A DNA stretch of 6,808 bases from Promethearchaeota archaeon (GTDB lineage Archaea > Asgardarchaeota > Lokiarchaeia > Sigynarchaeales > SOKP01). Location of the stretch: the NCBI GenBank assembly GCA_016839425.1, contig JAEOUI010000468.1:1-6808 (forward strand), written 5' to 3'. The translations under genes and the position numbers were made by a program. The notes under the pieces are model-generated. The model was not told the DNA's origin and did not search any database. It saw nothing but the letters and a program-made list of their open reading frames with translations. Of the stretch, positions 1-5,709 are shown one piece after another (positions within the stretch are counted from its first letter, which is position 1; the number at the start of each line of letters is the position of its first letter).

Positions 1-2
1 AT

Positions 3-1208
3 GCTCATTTAAAAGAAAATAAATCCAATTTCGATCTCAAACAACTTGGAAAAGGAAATACCACGAATTTAGTTTTTTTAATGTGCTTCAGAGAGAAAAA
101 TAATGAAGATAAAGTCGAAAGAAGCATTGTATTAAAATCCTATAAATATTATCAAAAAAATATCGAGACAGAGAAATTGAAAATTCTCAGGGATAACGAT
201 TATAAAAATTTACCTGAAATTATTGGCGTGCTCAGGTCTAAGAATGCGGATGTTATTAGCATCATGGAGTATATCGAAAGCGATGGAAATATTGGAAAAG
301 TTCTCTGGGATGAGTTAAACCTATTAATTAATGATATTTTTTCGATTTCAAACGATACAGTCATTACAAATATTGATACAAAACAATTAAAAAAATTCAT
401 TGATAATTATTGCCAATTATCGATGCATTTAATGATCTTACTAAAAAGTTGCATGAATGATCTACATAAAAAGTTGATTTCGGATAAATATGATAATTAT
501 CGTTCGGAAAAAGTAGATGCGAAAATTTTTTGTTCTGAATTTTCAAACATGCTAAATGTTAACCTATCAATTATCAAAAAAAGAATTAAAGATGTAAACT
601 TTATTGCTCCAAGCACGATATTAACCATCGAACCTTTTTTGGATAAAATCCACGAATTAGTTAATAACTTATATAAAAAAATCCCTAAAGAGAGCGTAAA
701 AATACAACAAATTCACCAAGACCTGCACATGGAACAAATTTTATACCGAAAATTTGAAAAAGAATATAAGATCTATTTTCTTGATTTTGAAGGGGATCCT
801 CAGCTTCAATATGAAGAAAAAATTAAGAAAAAAACTGTTGAAAAAGATTTTGCCTGTCTTTTAAGATCACTGAGCTATATTAAATATAACTCTCTATCCA
901 CTTTTATTGACAGTAAAATGAATGACGAAGTTAAAAAACCATATAAAGGTGATGAAATAATATATTCGAATTATCTTTCGAAAAATAGTGAAATCTTAAT
1001 TTCAGAGGAAGTGAAGTTGATGTTAAATACTTGGGAGAATAGCCTAAAAACGATTTTTTTGGATGGTTTGAACTTTTCACCAATTCTTTTAAATTTGGCT
1101 TCTTTAGAAAGAATATTAAGCGAATTGAATTACGAACTCCTTTTTCGCCCTCAAAACACGCTCATACCGTTGTTAGGTCTAAAAGAATGGATTGAAAATA
1201 ATTCCTAA
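3..1208 (+). CDS. Maltokinase-like phosphotransferase, 5' end outside window
   Basis: Probable sugar kinase of the maltokinase (Mak/Pep2) group within the aminoglycoside-phosphotransferase-like kinase fold; family members make maltose 1-phosphate from maltose and ATP in the cytosol. The frame is open to the window edge, so the ATG at 81 is internal. Counting from the first full codon at 3 (401 residues visible): a glycine-loop candidate LGKGNTTNLVF at 15-25, the ATP lysine in VLK at 45, the catalytic loop IHQDLHMEQIL at 237-247 (Asp240), the metal-binding DFEGDP at 261-266, then KDFACLLRS at 281-289 and a C-terminal RPQNTLIPL from 382. Mycobacterial maltokinases carry matching HGDLHLGQ, DFEGEP, RDVAGMLRS and NRP..IPL blocks (from memory). 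The family usual HGD is HQD here. Mycobacterial Mak is about 455 aa, so at least several dozen residues are missing, or a trehalose-synthase domain if it is a fusion. A related glucosamine kinase is the main alternative. Confidence 0.82.
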   Translation, partial: AHLKENKSNFDLKQLGKGNTTNLVFLMCFREKNNEDKVERSIVLKSYKYYQKNIETEKLKILRDNDYKNLPEIIGVLRSKNADVISIMEYIESDGNIGKVLWDELNLLINDIFSISNDTVITNIDTKQLKKFIDNYCQLSMHLMILLKSCMNDLHKKLISDKYDNYRSEKVDAKIFCSEFSNMLNVNLSIIKKRIKDVNFIAPSTILTIEPFLDKIHELVNNLYKKIPKESVKIQQIHQDLHMEQILYRKFEKEYKIYFLDFEGDPQLQYEEKIKKKTVEKDFACLLRSLSYIKYNSLSTFIDSKMNDEVKKPYKGDEIIYSNYLSKNSEILISEEVKLMLNTWENSLKTIFLDGLNFSPILLNLASLERILSELNYELLFRPQNTLIPLLGLKEWIENNS

Positions 1209-1448
1209 GATCTCTTATAGTTTTTCAAAAATATTCTAATTTAAATTACGATTTTAAATTAAAAAAATACAGAATAATTTTGAAAATGAAATTTTTTTTA
1301 CACTAATGTTTATGTAAATCTACAGAAAATTTATTTTAATATTTTTGATTCGTCAAAGATAATTCAATAATTGCTTATTGTCATTCGTCCAAATGAATTT
1401 TGAATGAAAATTCAATGAGATTGTTCTAAAATGGTTGAGAAATACAAG
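1209..1448. other. AT-rich intergenic stretch with small inverted repeats
   Basis: No gene is seen here. A 9-bp A/T-only inverted repeat lies just after the kinase stop (arms 1237-1245 and 1253-1261, 7-nt loop), and an eight-T tract at 1292-1299 is the best candidate for the end of the kinase transcript. A second small inverted repeat, TTGAAT and ATTCAA (1400-1405 and 1410-1415), sits about 35 bp upstream of the next TATA box. All of these are short and low in GC, so chance is a real possibility for each. Confidence 0.4.
1292..1299 (+). terminator. Poly-T tract after kinase gene
   Basis: Eight consecutive T, 84 nt after the kinase stop. Archaeal RNA polymerase commonly stops at poly-T without a GC hairpin. 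The next gene has its own TATA box downstream, which fits a transcript ending here. Confidence 0.4.
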
Positions 1449-1501
1449 TTTAAATAAGGTGTTTCATTTTATTACAGTACAACATGAAATTTCAATTTCA
1501 T
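1449..1501 (+). promoter_or_regulatory. TATA box and start-site dyad before the 79-aa gene
   Basis: TTTAAATA at 1449-1456 is a good archaeal TATA box and predicts transcription starting near 1475-1485. Exactly there lies a perfect 7-bp inverted repeat, ATGAAAT (1484-1490), a 4-nt loop TTCA, and ATTTCAT (1495-1501). The dyad could be an operator over the start site or a hairpin in the leader. The leader would be about 45-55 nt. The TATA call is reasonable; the operator role is inferred from position alone. Confidence 0.45.
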
Positions 1502-1529
1502 TTATCTAAAAAAATTAAGTGATAACTAT

Positions 1530-1769
1530 ATGGCGGAATATAAATTAACACCAGTAAAAAAGATTTTATCCAATAAGATAAAAAACGAAGATGGTACTCC
1601 TGAGAAAGTGTTCAAATTTTCTACTGAATTAGGAATGCTTACTAAAGAGGAACTCGAAATCCTGGTGAAATTAAAAAGCGGTGAAAAAATTCCAGAAAGT
1701 GATATAACCTCTCAAGCCATAATAAGGGGTCTTTTAAAAAAGAAAATCATTGAAAAAGTTGGAAAATAA
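1530..1769 (+). CDS. Small protein, possible winged-helix fold
   Basis: 79 aa, family not recognised. The ATG is supported by AGTGAT at 1518-1523, which matches the 3' half of the archaeal SD (GGTGAT) with 6-nt spacing. The first 35 or so residues are basic and polar. From about residue 36 the pattern changes to LTKEELEILVKLKSGEKI, then SDITSQAIIRGLLKKKIIEKV: two helices, a turn, a recognition-helix-like segment and a short end in KKKIIEKVG, as in the core of small winged-helix DNA-binding proteins. No cysteines, signal peptide or membrane segment. It stands alone between its own TATA box and a strong poly-T terminator, and converges on the RHH gene with 39 bp between the stops. The DNA-binding reading is inference; that it is a real gene is well supported by start signal, terminator and residue composition. 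Confidence 0.7.
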   Translation: MAEYKLTPVKKILSNKIKNEDGTPEKVFKFSTELGMLTKEELEILVKLKSGEKIPESDITSQAIIRGLLKKKIIEKVGK

Positions 1770-1773
1770 GGAA

Positions 1774-1795
1774 TTTTTTGTTTTTTCGCTTTTTT
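1774..1795 (+). terminator. Triple poly-T terminator
   Basis: Three six-T tracts (1774-1779, 1781-1786, 1790-1795) begin 5 nt after the stop of the 79-aa gene. This is a strong archaeal U-tract terminator, placed in the short convergent gap before the end of the minus-strand RHH gene. Confidence 0.7.
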
Positions 1796-1808
1796 ATTTC
1801 AATTTATC

Positions 1809-2414
1809 TTATTTTCCTATTCGTGCAAATTCAAAAGAATAATGCTCCGCACTTCTCCTTATGGGATTAACTTTTTGTTTGTATGCCTTTTTAGCATCCT
1901 TGCTTTTTGCGAGTTGTTCAGTAGTCCACGATTTATCAAAATCTTGTTCAGAACCCATTTTAACGAGTTTATATGTGAATGCTTCGATAAATTTTTCAGG
2001 ACCAAACTTATTAGATATCAAAACATAATTTTCCTTATCAATATATTTTGGAAAAAACCCGTATTGAGCGCATAGATCGAGCTTATAATCCAAATCGTCA
2101 ATTTTTCCTTCTAATCTCGCTAGATCGTTGATGAACTGTGCAATTTCAATTCCCATATCGATTTGTTCTTCCTCATCGAATTTATTTACTAAATCGCTAA
2201 AAAAGCTTCTTTTAAGGAGGATTAAATCATTATCGTTCGTAGATTTTATCGAGTCTCTATTTACATAAACAAAACGAGCAATATGAAGATAATTTCGAAT
2301 GAGAAAAGCCTTTGTTACTCTTTTTTTTTCACAAATCTCGTTTAAAATCTCATCTAAATCGTTATCTATTCGTATGGTTAAAACCGATTTTTCTGATTTG
2401 TCTTTTTTATCCAT
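1809..2414 (-). CDS. Ribbon-helix-helix regulator with long C-terminal domain
   Basis: 201 aa. A ribbon-helix-helix (MetJ/Arc/CopG-type) domain lies at residues 10-48: strand SVLTIRI (10-16), helix A about 19-31, helix B about 34-48 (TKAFLIRNYLHIARF). RHH proteins dimerise and insert the paired strands into the DNA major groove. The remaining 150 residues are charged and mostly helical, with a conserved-looking end around NPIRRSAEHYSFEFARI; I do not recognise them. Typical CopG antitoxins are under 100 aa, so this looks like a regulator with a sensing or oligomerisation domain rather than a simple antitoxin, and no toxin is recognisable beside it. The frame extends to a TTG at 2423, but GGAG at 2426-2429 is only 2 nt from that TTG and 11 nt from the ATG at 2414. 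The latter register matches other genes here, so the ATG is chosen. Probably monocistronic, from the TATA box at 2502-2511. Confidence 0.85.
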   Translation of the reverse strand: MDKKDKSEKSVLTIRIDNDLDEILNEICEKKRVTKAFLIRNYLHIARFVYVNRDSIKSTNDNDLILLKRSFFSDLVNKFDEEEQIDMGIEIAQFINDLARLEGKIDDLDYKLDLCAQYGFFPKYIDKENYVLISNKFGPEKFIEAFTYKLVKMGSEQDFDKSWTTEQLAKSKDAKKAYKQKVNPIRRSAEHYSFEFARIGK

Positions 2415-2425
2415 TATAACCAAAG

Positions 2426-2430
2426 CTCCT
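2426..2430 (-). promoter_or_regulatory. Shine-Dalgarno AGGAG that decides the RHH start
   Basis: On the minus strand AGGAG ends 11 nt before the ATG at 2414. The same GGAG-to-start distance occurs at the 103-aa gene (11 nt) and nearly the same at 5710 (10 nt). This argues against the earlier TTG at 2423, which would have 2-nt spacing. Confidence 0.7.
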
Positions 2431-2449
2431 ATAGAAAATCAATATAAAA

Positions 2450-2511
2450 ACAATTGTAATTTTTGTATGTATAATTCATCTTATGTAACTAATTAAAACA
2501 AATTTATAAAT
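2450..2511 (-). promoter_or_regulatory. Promoter region of RHH gene with palindrome
   Basis: On the minus strand ATTTATAAAT (2511-2502) is a good TATA box, predicting a start near 2478-2483 and a leader of about 65 nt. The perfect 8-bp palindrome ACAATTGT (2450-2457) falls inside this leader region. A related CAATTTGTAATTT occurs at 2891-2903 in the upstream region of the neighbouring 103-aa gene. A shared RHH operator is conceivable, but the motif is short and A/T-rich. Confidence 0.4.
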
Positions 2512-2520
2512 ACTTACTTG

Positions 2521-2540
2521 AAAAAAGATTTTCAAAAAAA
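2521..2540 (-). terminator. Poly-T tracts after the 103-aa gene
   Basis: Read on the minus strand there are seven T (2540-2534) and six T (2526-2521), 25-45 nt beyond the stop of the 103-aa gene and just before the RHH TATA box. This suggests that the two minus-strand genes are separate transcription units. Confidence 0.55.
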
Positions 2541-2564
2541 GAGCTTGTAAATTTCTTGGATATA

Positions 2565-2876
2565 TTAATTTAAATATTGCAATTCCACGAATTCATATAA
2601 ATTTTGGAGAACATAATAAATTTTATCCATTATGTTTTCGCAATCAATATCATTCATGGGATCTACTTTATTATCGTGCATTGTATTGAGTAATGAATTA
2701 TTTATTTCTTCTTTTACATTATTCAAAAGCAATTTTTCGTATTTAGAAGCCACATCCTTGCGTTGGTATTCAAACAATAATAATAATTCTTTTTGCTTGT
2801 ATAAAAATTCAAATAGACCTTTCTCGTTTATTTCATATAGTTCAGAATTATTTAACCATTCAGATTTTAAAGACAA
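2565..2876 (-). CDS. Hypothetical 103-aa helical protein, TTG start
   Basis: Not recognised. 103 aa, rich in Leu, Glu, Lys and Asn, predicted almost entirely helical. A first long helix runs about 17-63 (through FLYKQKELLLLFEYQRKD), then a polar break near DNKVDPMND, then a second helix about 78-101 (ENIMDKIYYVLQNLYEFVEL). No signal peptide, membrane segment or cysteine pair. A frame on the opposite strand covers the same bases, but its translation is Ser/Phe/Asn-rich and unlike a protein. The minus-strand start is TTG at 2876: an in-frame stop lies 3 codons upstream, and GGAG (2888-2891) is 11 nt before the TTG, matching the local register. It lies upstream of the RHH gene on the same strand, but poly-T and a fresh TATA box separate them. 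A helical-hairpin accessory or partner protein is possible; no function is assigned. Confidence 0.65.
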   Translation of the reverse strand: MSLKSEWLNNSELYEINEKGLFEFLYKQKELLLLFEYQRKDVASKYEKLLLNNVKEEINNSLLNTMHDNKVDPMNDIDCENIMDKIYYVLQNLYEFVELQYLN

Positions 2877-2887
2877 GTTTACCTATG

Positions 2888-2942
2888 CTCCAATTTGTAA
2901 TTTATTTCCTCTAATTTATTAAATAAAGAATGTTATTTAATA
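2888..2942 (-). promoter_or_regulatory. Promoter dyad and SD of the 103-aa gene
   Basis: A 10-bp perfect inverted repeat (arms 2917-2926 and 2933-2942, 6-nt loop) covers the minus-strand TATA-like TTTATTTAATAA (2927-2916). Transcription would start near 2895, giving a short leader that carries GGAG at 2888-2891. A dyad across the TATA box is the usual place for an archaeal repressor site. Both arms are pure A/T, which lowers confidence. Confidence 0.4.
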
Positions 2943-3009
2943 GTTCGAGAGTCCAATTTTTATTTTAAAGCAAAAAAGACTAGATCAAATAATATCATTT
3001 AATTCATCA

Positions 3010-3059
3010 CCCAAATATTATGAATATATATTCTTTATTTGGGAAGGAAAATTCCAAAT
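3010..3059. repeat. Hairpin with mutually exclusive partner arm
   Basis: CCCAAATA (3010-3017) pairs perfectly with TATTTGGG (3036-3043). The loop holds a perfect 12-bp palindrome, GAATATATATTC (3022-3033), so the whole folds as one long stem with a small 4/2 internal loop. The right arm can instead pair through ATTTGG (3037-3042) with CCAAAT (3054-3059). It has the only G/C-clamped stem noticed in this stretch. It could be a protein-binding palindrome or a switching RNA; no neighbouring gene tells which. Confidence 0.35.
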
Positions 3060-3391
3060 TTTACTTTAGTGTATGTTGTAATCTAACGACATAATTCTCG
3101 CTTAAATAAGCTAAATAAAGGATTTGCGAAGCGCATTTAAATATTAGGCAAAAATCTTAAGCATATTATTCTTATGTGAAAATTTTGGAAAATTGTAATT
3201 AAAGTAACTAATATGGTCATTAGTCACTCTTGTATTCATATGACTTCATTTGAATCAAAAGGGACATAATTTTTGAAAAATCCATGACCGTTTTAGGGTA
3301 TTATTTTGATTAAATTTATTGAGTTAAAAATAACACGGATTTAATTTATAATGAGATTTTATAGATAAATATTTATAGAATTAAAAAGAAT

Positions 3392-3469
3392 AAATCTTAA
3401 AATATTGATTAATAGATTGATTTCGTCGAGGAGATCCCTAGAATAATATTCAATTTAAACTTAAGATTT
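3392..3469 (+). other. Nested inverted repeats, small-RNA candidate
   Basis: Outer arms AAATCTTAA (3392-3400) and TTAAGATTT (3461-3469) pair over 9 bp; inner arms ATTGA (3404-3408) and TCAAT (3450-3454) add 5 bp. Inside, GATTTC (3419-3424) and GAGATC (3431-3436) form a 6-bp stem with one G-U pair and a GTCGAG loop. The centre is richer in G/C than its surroundings. A TATA-like AATATTTATA lies about 22-28 bp before the left arm. No known RNA family is recognised, and part of the pairing is plain A/T, so this is only a candidate. Confidence 0.2.
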
Positions 3470-4063
3470 TAAAGAGCATTTTATTCTAATTAAATTTATT
3501 AAAATCCAGGAAAATTTAATCAAGTTCATCAATTCCTATGATTTATAAAATATATCAACCAGAAGTTATGAAACGATTTTTTTTATTAATTACCATTATC
3601 AACAGCTTAATAAATCTTGGAATTTAATCTAAATTATTGATATAATTTATTAAAGAAGCAGATTTTCTTATTTCTGAATATTTTTTCCTTGATCTAAATG
3701 TTTGAATTAGTTAACGAGTAATAAATTCATTATCTTCCTATTTAATTAGATAATTGTTTAAATAAAGTTTTGTTCTTTAATTTGTAAATTTTGGGATGTC
3801 TTTATTCTATATTTCAAGCCAAATAGCATTATTTGTTGATAGTAAGACATATTTTTAGTTTTTAGTGTTATATTTCTTTCTTAAATGGATACTAGCTATT
3901 TTAATTTAATCAAATAAATAGTTATACGAAAAAACGCATATTGATATAAAAGACAAGAATGTATTCCAAAATATTCTATTGTATTTATTGTAATCATTAG
4001 ATGAAATCGTTTACAAATGATGAAGGAAAAATCCCCAATAAAACTTTAAAAACGTGAATAAAC

Positions 4064-4121
4064 TTTATAATATCGTAGGATAAAGTACAAAAAATCGACG
4101 ATATTGTAAATATCATATCGT
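4064..4121 (+). promoter_or_regulatory. TATA box and three-half-site operator before ArsR-like gene
   Basis: ATATCGT occurs at 4070-4076 and 4115-4121, and its reverse complement ACGATAT at 4098-4104. The last two form a perfect 7-bp dyad with a 10-bp spacer. TTTATAAT (4064-4071) is a TATA candidate that overlaps the first half-site and predicts a start near 4092-4097, right at the dyad. A weaker alternative TATA is TTTTTAAA just after 4120. Dyads at the start site suit autorepression by the downstream winged-helix protein. The repeats are seen directly; the regulator assignment is inferred. Confidence 0.5.
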
Positions 4122-4181
4122 TTTTAAATGTTTTACCTATGACAGGATTATTAAACAGATTAAATTTTAGATGGATAAAAG

Positions 4182-4514
4182 ATGGAAATAACTGAATCTT
4201 CTGGAATATTAGAAATCGAACTTAAAAACGAAGAAGAAGATGTAGTTACAATAATTGATGACGATGCTCTCATAGAAGAGATTGCAAAAGCCCTTTCGAG
4301 CAAGACCCGTCGCGAGATCTTGAGTTTTATACGAAACGAACCTAAAGATGTTAGTGCTATAGCCAGTGCACTTAACATGACTGAAGCAAATATTTCAGCA
4401 CAAATAAAGAAATTAGAAAGTTCTTCACTCATAGTTTGTGATTATAGCTCAGGACTTCACGGAGTTAGGAAGATTAGTAAATTAAAGCACAATTCAATAC
4501 TTTTAAAGCTATAA
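4182..4514 (+). CDS. ArsR-like winged-helix transcriptional regulator
   Basis: 110 aa. An acidic N-terminal tail (about 1-32, with runs such as NEEEDVV) leads into an ArsR-type winged helix. The first helices carry LSSKTRREILSFIRNEP (about 38-54). The helix-turn-helix follows as VSAIASALNMTEANISAQIKKLESSSLI (about 57-84). A wing ends in GLHGVRKISKL (about 91-101). The SKTRREIL and IKKLE patterns are typical of archaeal ArsR-like regulators. The ELCVCDL metal-binding motif of classical ArsR/SmtB is absent and there is a single cysteine (VCDY), so a metal sensor is unlikely; the ligand is unknown. The ATG at 4182 follows an in-frame stop two codons upstream. There is no good SD, only GGAT at 4174-4177 region spacing, so short-leader or SD-independent initiation is likely. 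It sits before the CBS/RGG pair but is separated from it by a poly-T and a TATA candidate. Confidence 0.85.
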   Translation: MEITESSGILEIELKNEEEDVVTIIDDDALIEEIAKALSSKTRREILSFIRNEPKDVSAIASALNMTEANISAQIKKLESSSLIVCDYSSGLHGVRKISKLKHNSILLKL

Positions 4515-4696
4515 ACATCAAGAAACTAACTCATTTTCAAAAAAAAAAGAATTCCAGTCAATGATCTATCTCTCATTCTTATTTATTTTTTAAGATTAAT
4601 AATAAATTTCGATTTTCAAATATTTACCACATTACCTTAAATACAAGGATGAATGTTTATTCGTAATTCAATTTAGAATTTAAAAAATGAATTATC
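4515..4696 (+). promoter_or_regulatory. Terminator and promoter region before the CBS gene
   Basis: A six-T tract at 4586-4591, in a T-rich stretch, probably ends the ArsR-like transcript. TTAAATAC at 4637-4644 is the best TATA box for the CBS gene, giving a start near 4665-4672 and a leader of about 25-30 nt. No SD precedes the ATG at 4697. The ATG at 4687 is out of frame with it. The ATATCGT half-site found before the ArsR-like gene is not repeated here. Confidence 0.45.
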
Positions 4697-5707
4697 ATGG
4701 GTTTGCATAAAAAAGAATATATAGTTAAAGATCTAGTTATTGACGACGAATATGGTACTATAGATTCAGAAGCAACTATTGAAGACGCTGCAAAGGAGAT
4801 GAAAAAGATTGGAATCCCCGATTTAGTCGTTTTAGAAAAAGGATCGGGAAAAGTGCTTGGAGTAATAGCGGATTTTGATATAGTGCAAAACGTGGTTGCA
4901 GAAGGAGAGAATCCGAAAACAACAAATGTGAAATCTAAGATGTATGTAATCACTCCCATTGGACTTGAAACCCCCGTTAAGCAAGTTTACAAGCAATTAC
5001 AAGAATTAAGCGTGGCTGTTGTGCCAGTTGTAGAAAAAGAAAAGCTCGTTGGAGTTGCAACAATTCAAGATGTGTGGGGATACATACCAGACCAAGTTCC
5101 CGACGAAATTGGTTTTATCCCTGTTGAAAACACAAAAGTCGTGGAATTTTGGTTTTCAAGTGTGTGTGCAATTATGGCGTTAGTTTTGGGAATAATTCTT
5201 CCTATTGCGGAAGTGTATGGATTTTTTTCCTTGAACCAAGTTGATTTTTTAAACTACATAGGTGCGGTTGGGTTAAGCGGGGGAGATTATACCTTTTTTC
5301 CTTTCGAAGTAAAAGGTATCGATTTCAATTTGGATTATTTTCATTTTAATCAAAGCGTATCTGCTACTTGGATTGGTATTAGCATTCTTAATATCTTTGT
5401 ATTAATTTTTGCACTTATTGGTCTTTTTTCGCTCATATATACGGCTTTTATTGATACAAAAAAACCAAAAACGGGAATAATTTTACGATATATCGTGCCG
5501 TTGATCCCGATAATTTTAATGATCGTCCAATGGATATCGTATTCAATCTCCTTAACGAGTGTTGCAGGTTATTCCACCGGCCCACAGATCGATGTTGTTG
5601 GTTTGGTAATGTCTATCTTTTCGATAGCATTATTCTTGTTAGCGATTTTCCGTGATCATATTTTCGTTCAAAAAAGCATTCCGAACAGCGATAAAGGAGG
5701 TGCTTAA
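4697..5707 (+). CDS. CBS-domain pair fused to four-span membrane module
   Basis: 336 aa. Two CBS domains fill residues 7-66 and 75-131; paired CBS domains bind adenine nucleotides or SAM and act as energy or ligand switches. CBS2 keeps the ribose-binding pattern G-x-x-[ST]-x-x-D (Gly119, Thr122, Asp125); in CBS1 the Ser/Thr position is Ala58 (G55-V-I-A-D-F-D61), so perhaps one nucleotide site is active. Four hydrophobic spans follow at about 151-173, 224-251, 260-285 and 299-318. Positive charges in DTKKPKTG (253-260) and after span 4 place the CBS module, the middle loop and the C-terminus in the cytosol, and leave an aromatic exterior loop at about 174-223. No transporter or channel signature (CNNM, MgtE, CLC) is recognised. 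The end of the gene contains the SD of the next gene, so the two are translationally linked. It is likely a membrane receptor or regulator of its partner. Confidence 0.85.
   Translation: MGLHKKEYIVKDLVIDDEYGTIDSEATIEDAAKEMKKIGIPDLVVLEKGSGKVLGVIADFDIVQNVVAEGENPKTTNVKSKMYVITPIGLETPVKQVYKQLQELSVAVVPVVEKEKLVGVATIQDVWGYIPDQVPDEIGFIPVENTKVVEFWFSSVCAIMALVLGIILPIAEVYGFFSLNQVDFLNYIGAVGLSGGDYTFFPFEVKGIDFNLDYFHFNQSVSATWIGISILNIFVLIFALIGLFSLIYTAFIDTKKPKTGIILRYIVPLIPIILMIVQWISYSISLTSVAGYSTGPQIDVVGLVMSIFSIALFLLAIFRDHIFVQKSIPNSDKGGA
5696..5702 (+). promoter_or_regulatory. Full-consensus Shine-Dalgarno inside the CBS gene end
   Basis: GGAGGTG lies 7 nt before the GTG at 5710 and is read as the last Gly-Gly-Ala codons of the CBS protein. 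It is the strongest ribosome site in the window. It fixes the GTG start and indicates co-translation with the CBS gene. Confidence 0.85.
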
Positions 5708-5709
5708 GC

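Larger units (their letters stand above)
2943..4063. other. Long AT-rich region with no credible protein gene
   Basis: About 1.1 kb is dense in stops in all frames and offers only scattered peptides under about 25 codons. No tRNA, rRNA, CRISPR array, transposase remnant or long direct repeat is visible. Short repeated words such as ATTAAATTTATT (near 3310 and 3489) are of the kind expected from base composition. The non-random items are the CCC/GGG hairpin system at 3010-3059, a GCTTA-AA-TAAGC dyad at 3100-3111, a 6-bp inverted repeat with 1-nt loop at 3269-3281, and the nested fold at 3392-3469. It could be decayed sequence, a host for small RNAs, or an insertion site. Confidence 0.6.

Noticed and set aside
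81..83. ATG at 81 as the start of the kinase gene
   Set aside because: The frame is open to the window edge and the 26 upstream codons include the likely glycine-rich nucleotide loop, so the gene begins before the window.
1809..2876. Toxin-antitoxin pair made of the RHH and 103-aa genes
   Set aside because: The RHH protein is much longer than usual antitoxins, the genes are 150 bp apart with a terminator and new promoter between, and the 103-aa protein shows no toxin motif.
2632..2922. 96-codon plus-strand frame opposite the 103-aa gene
   Set aside because: Its translation is Ser/Phe/Asn-rich with no SD, while the minus-strand frame has protein-like amphipathic helices and a correctly placed GGAG.
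2942..2954. AGTTCGAGAGTCC, resembling a tRNA T-loop and 3' strand
   Set aside because: No matching T stem, anticodon arm or acceptor stem could be found around it on either strand, so it is not a tRNA or a clear attachment-site remnant.
3464..3540. 22-codon minus-strand frame starting near 3529 with AGGA 4 nt upstream
   Set aside because: Too short, spacing does not match the local SD register, and composition is what random A/T-rich DNA encodes.
3568..3627. 19-codon frame MKRFFLLITIINSLINLGI that resembles a signal or membrane peptide
   Set aside because: No SD or promoter precedes it, and in A/T-rich DNA short hydrophobic peptides arise often by chance.
4017..4023. ATGATGA, matching the C box of a C/D guide RNA
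   Set aside because: No CTGA D box at suitable distance and no internal C'/D' pair, so the match is likely chance.
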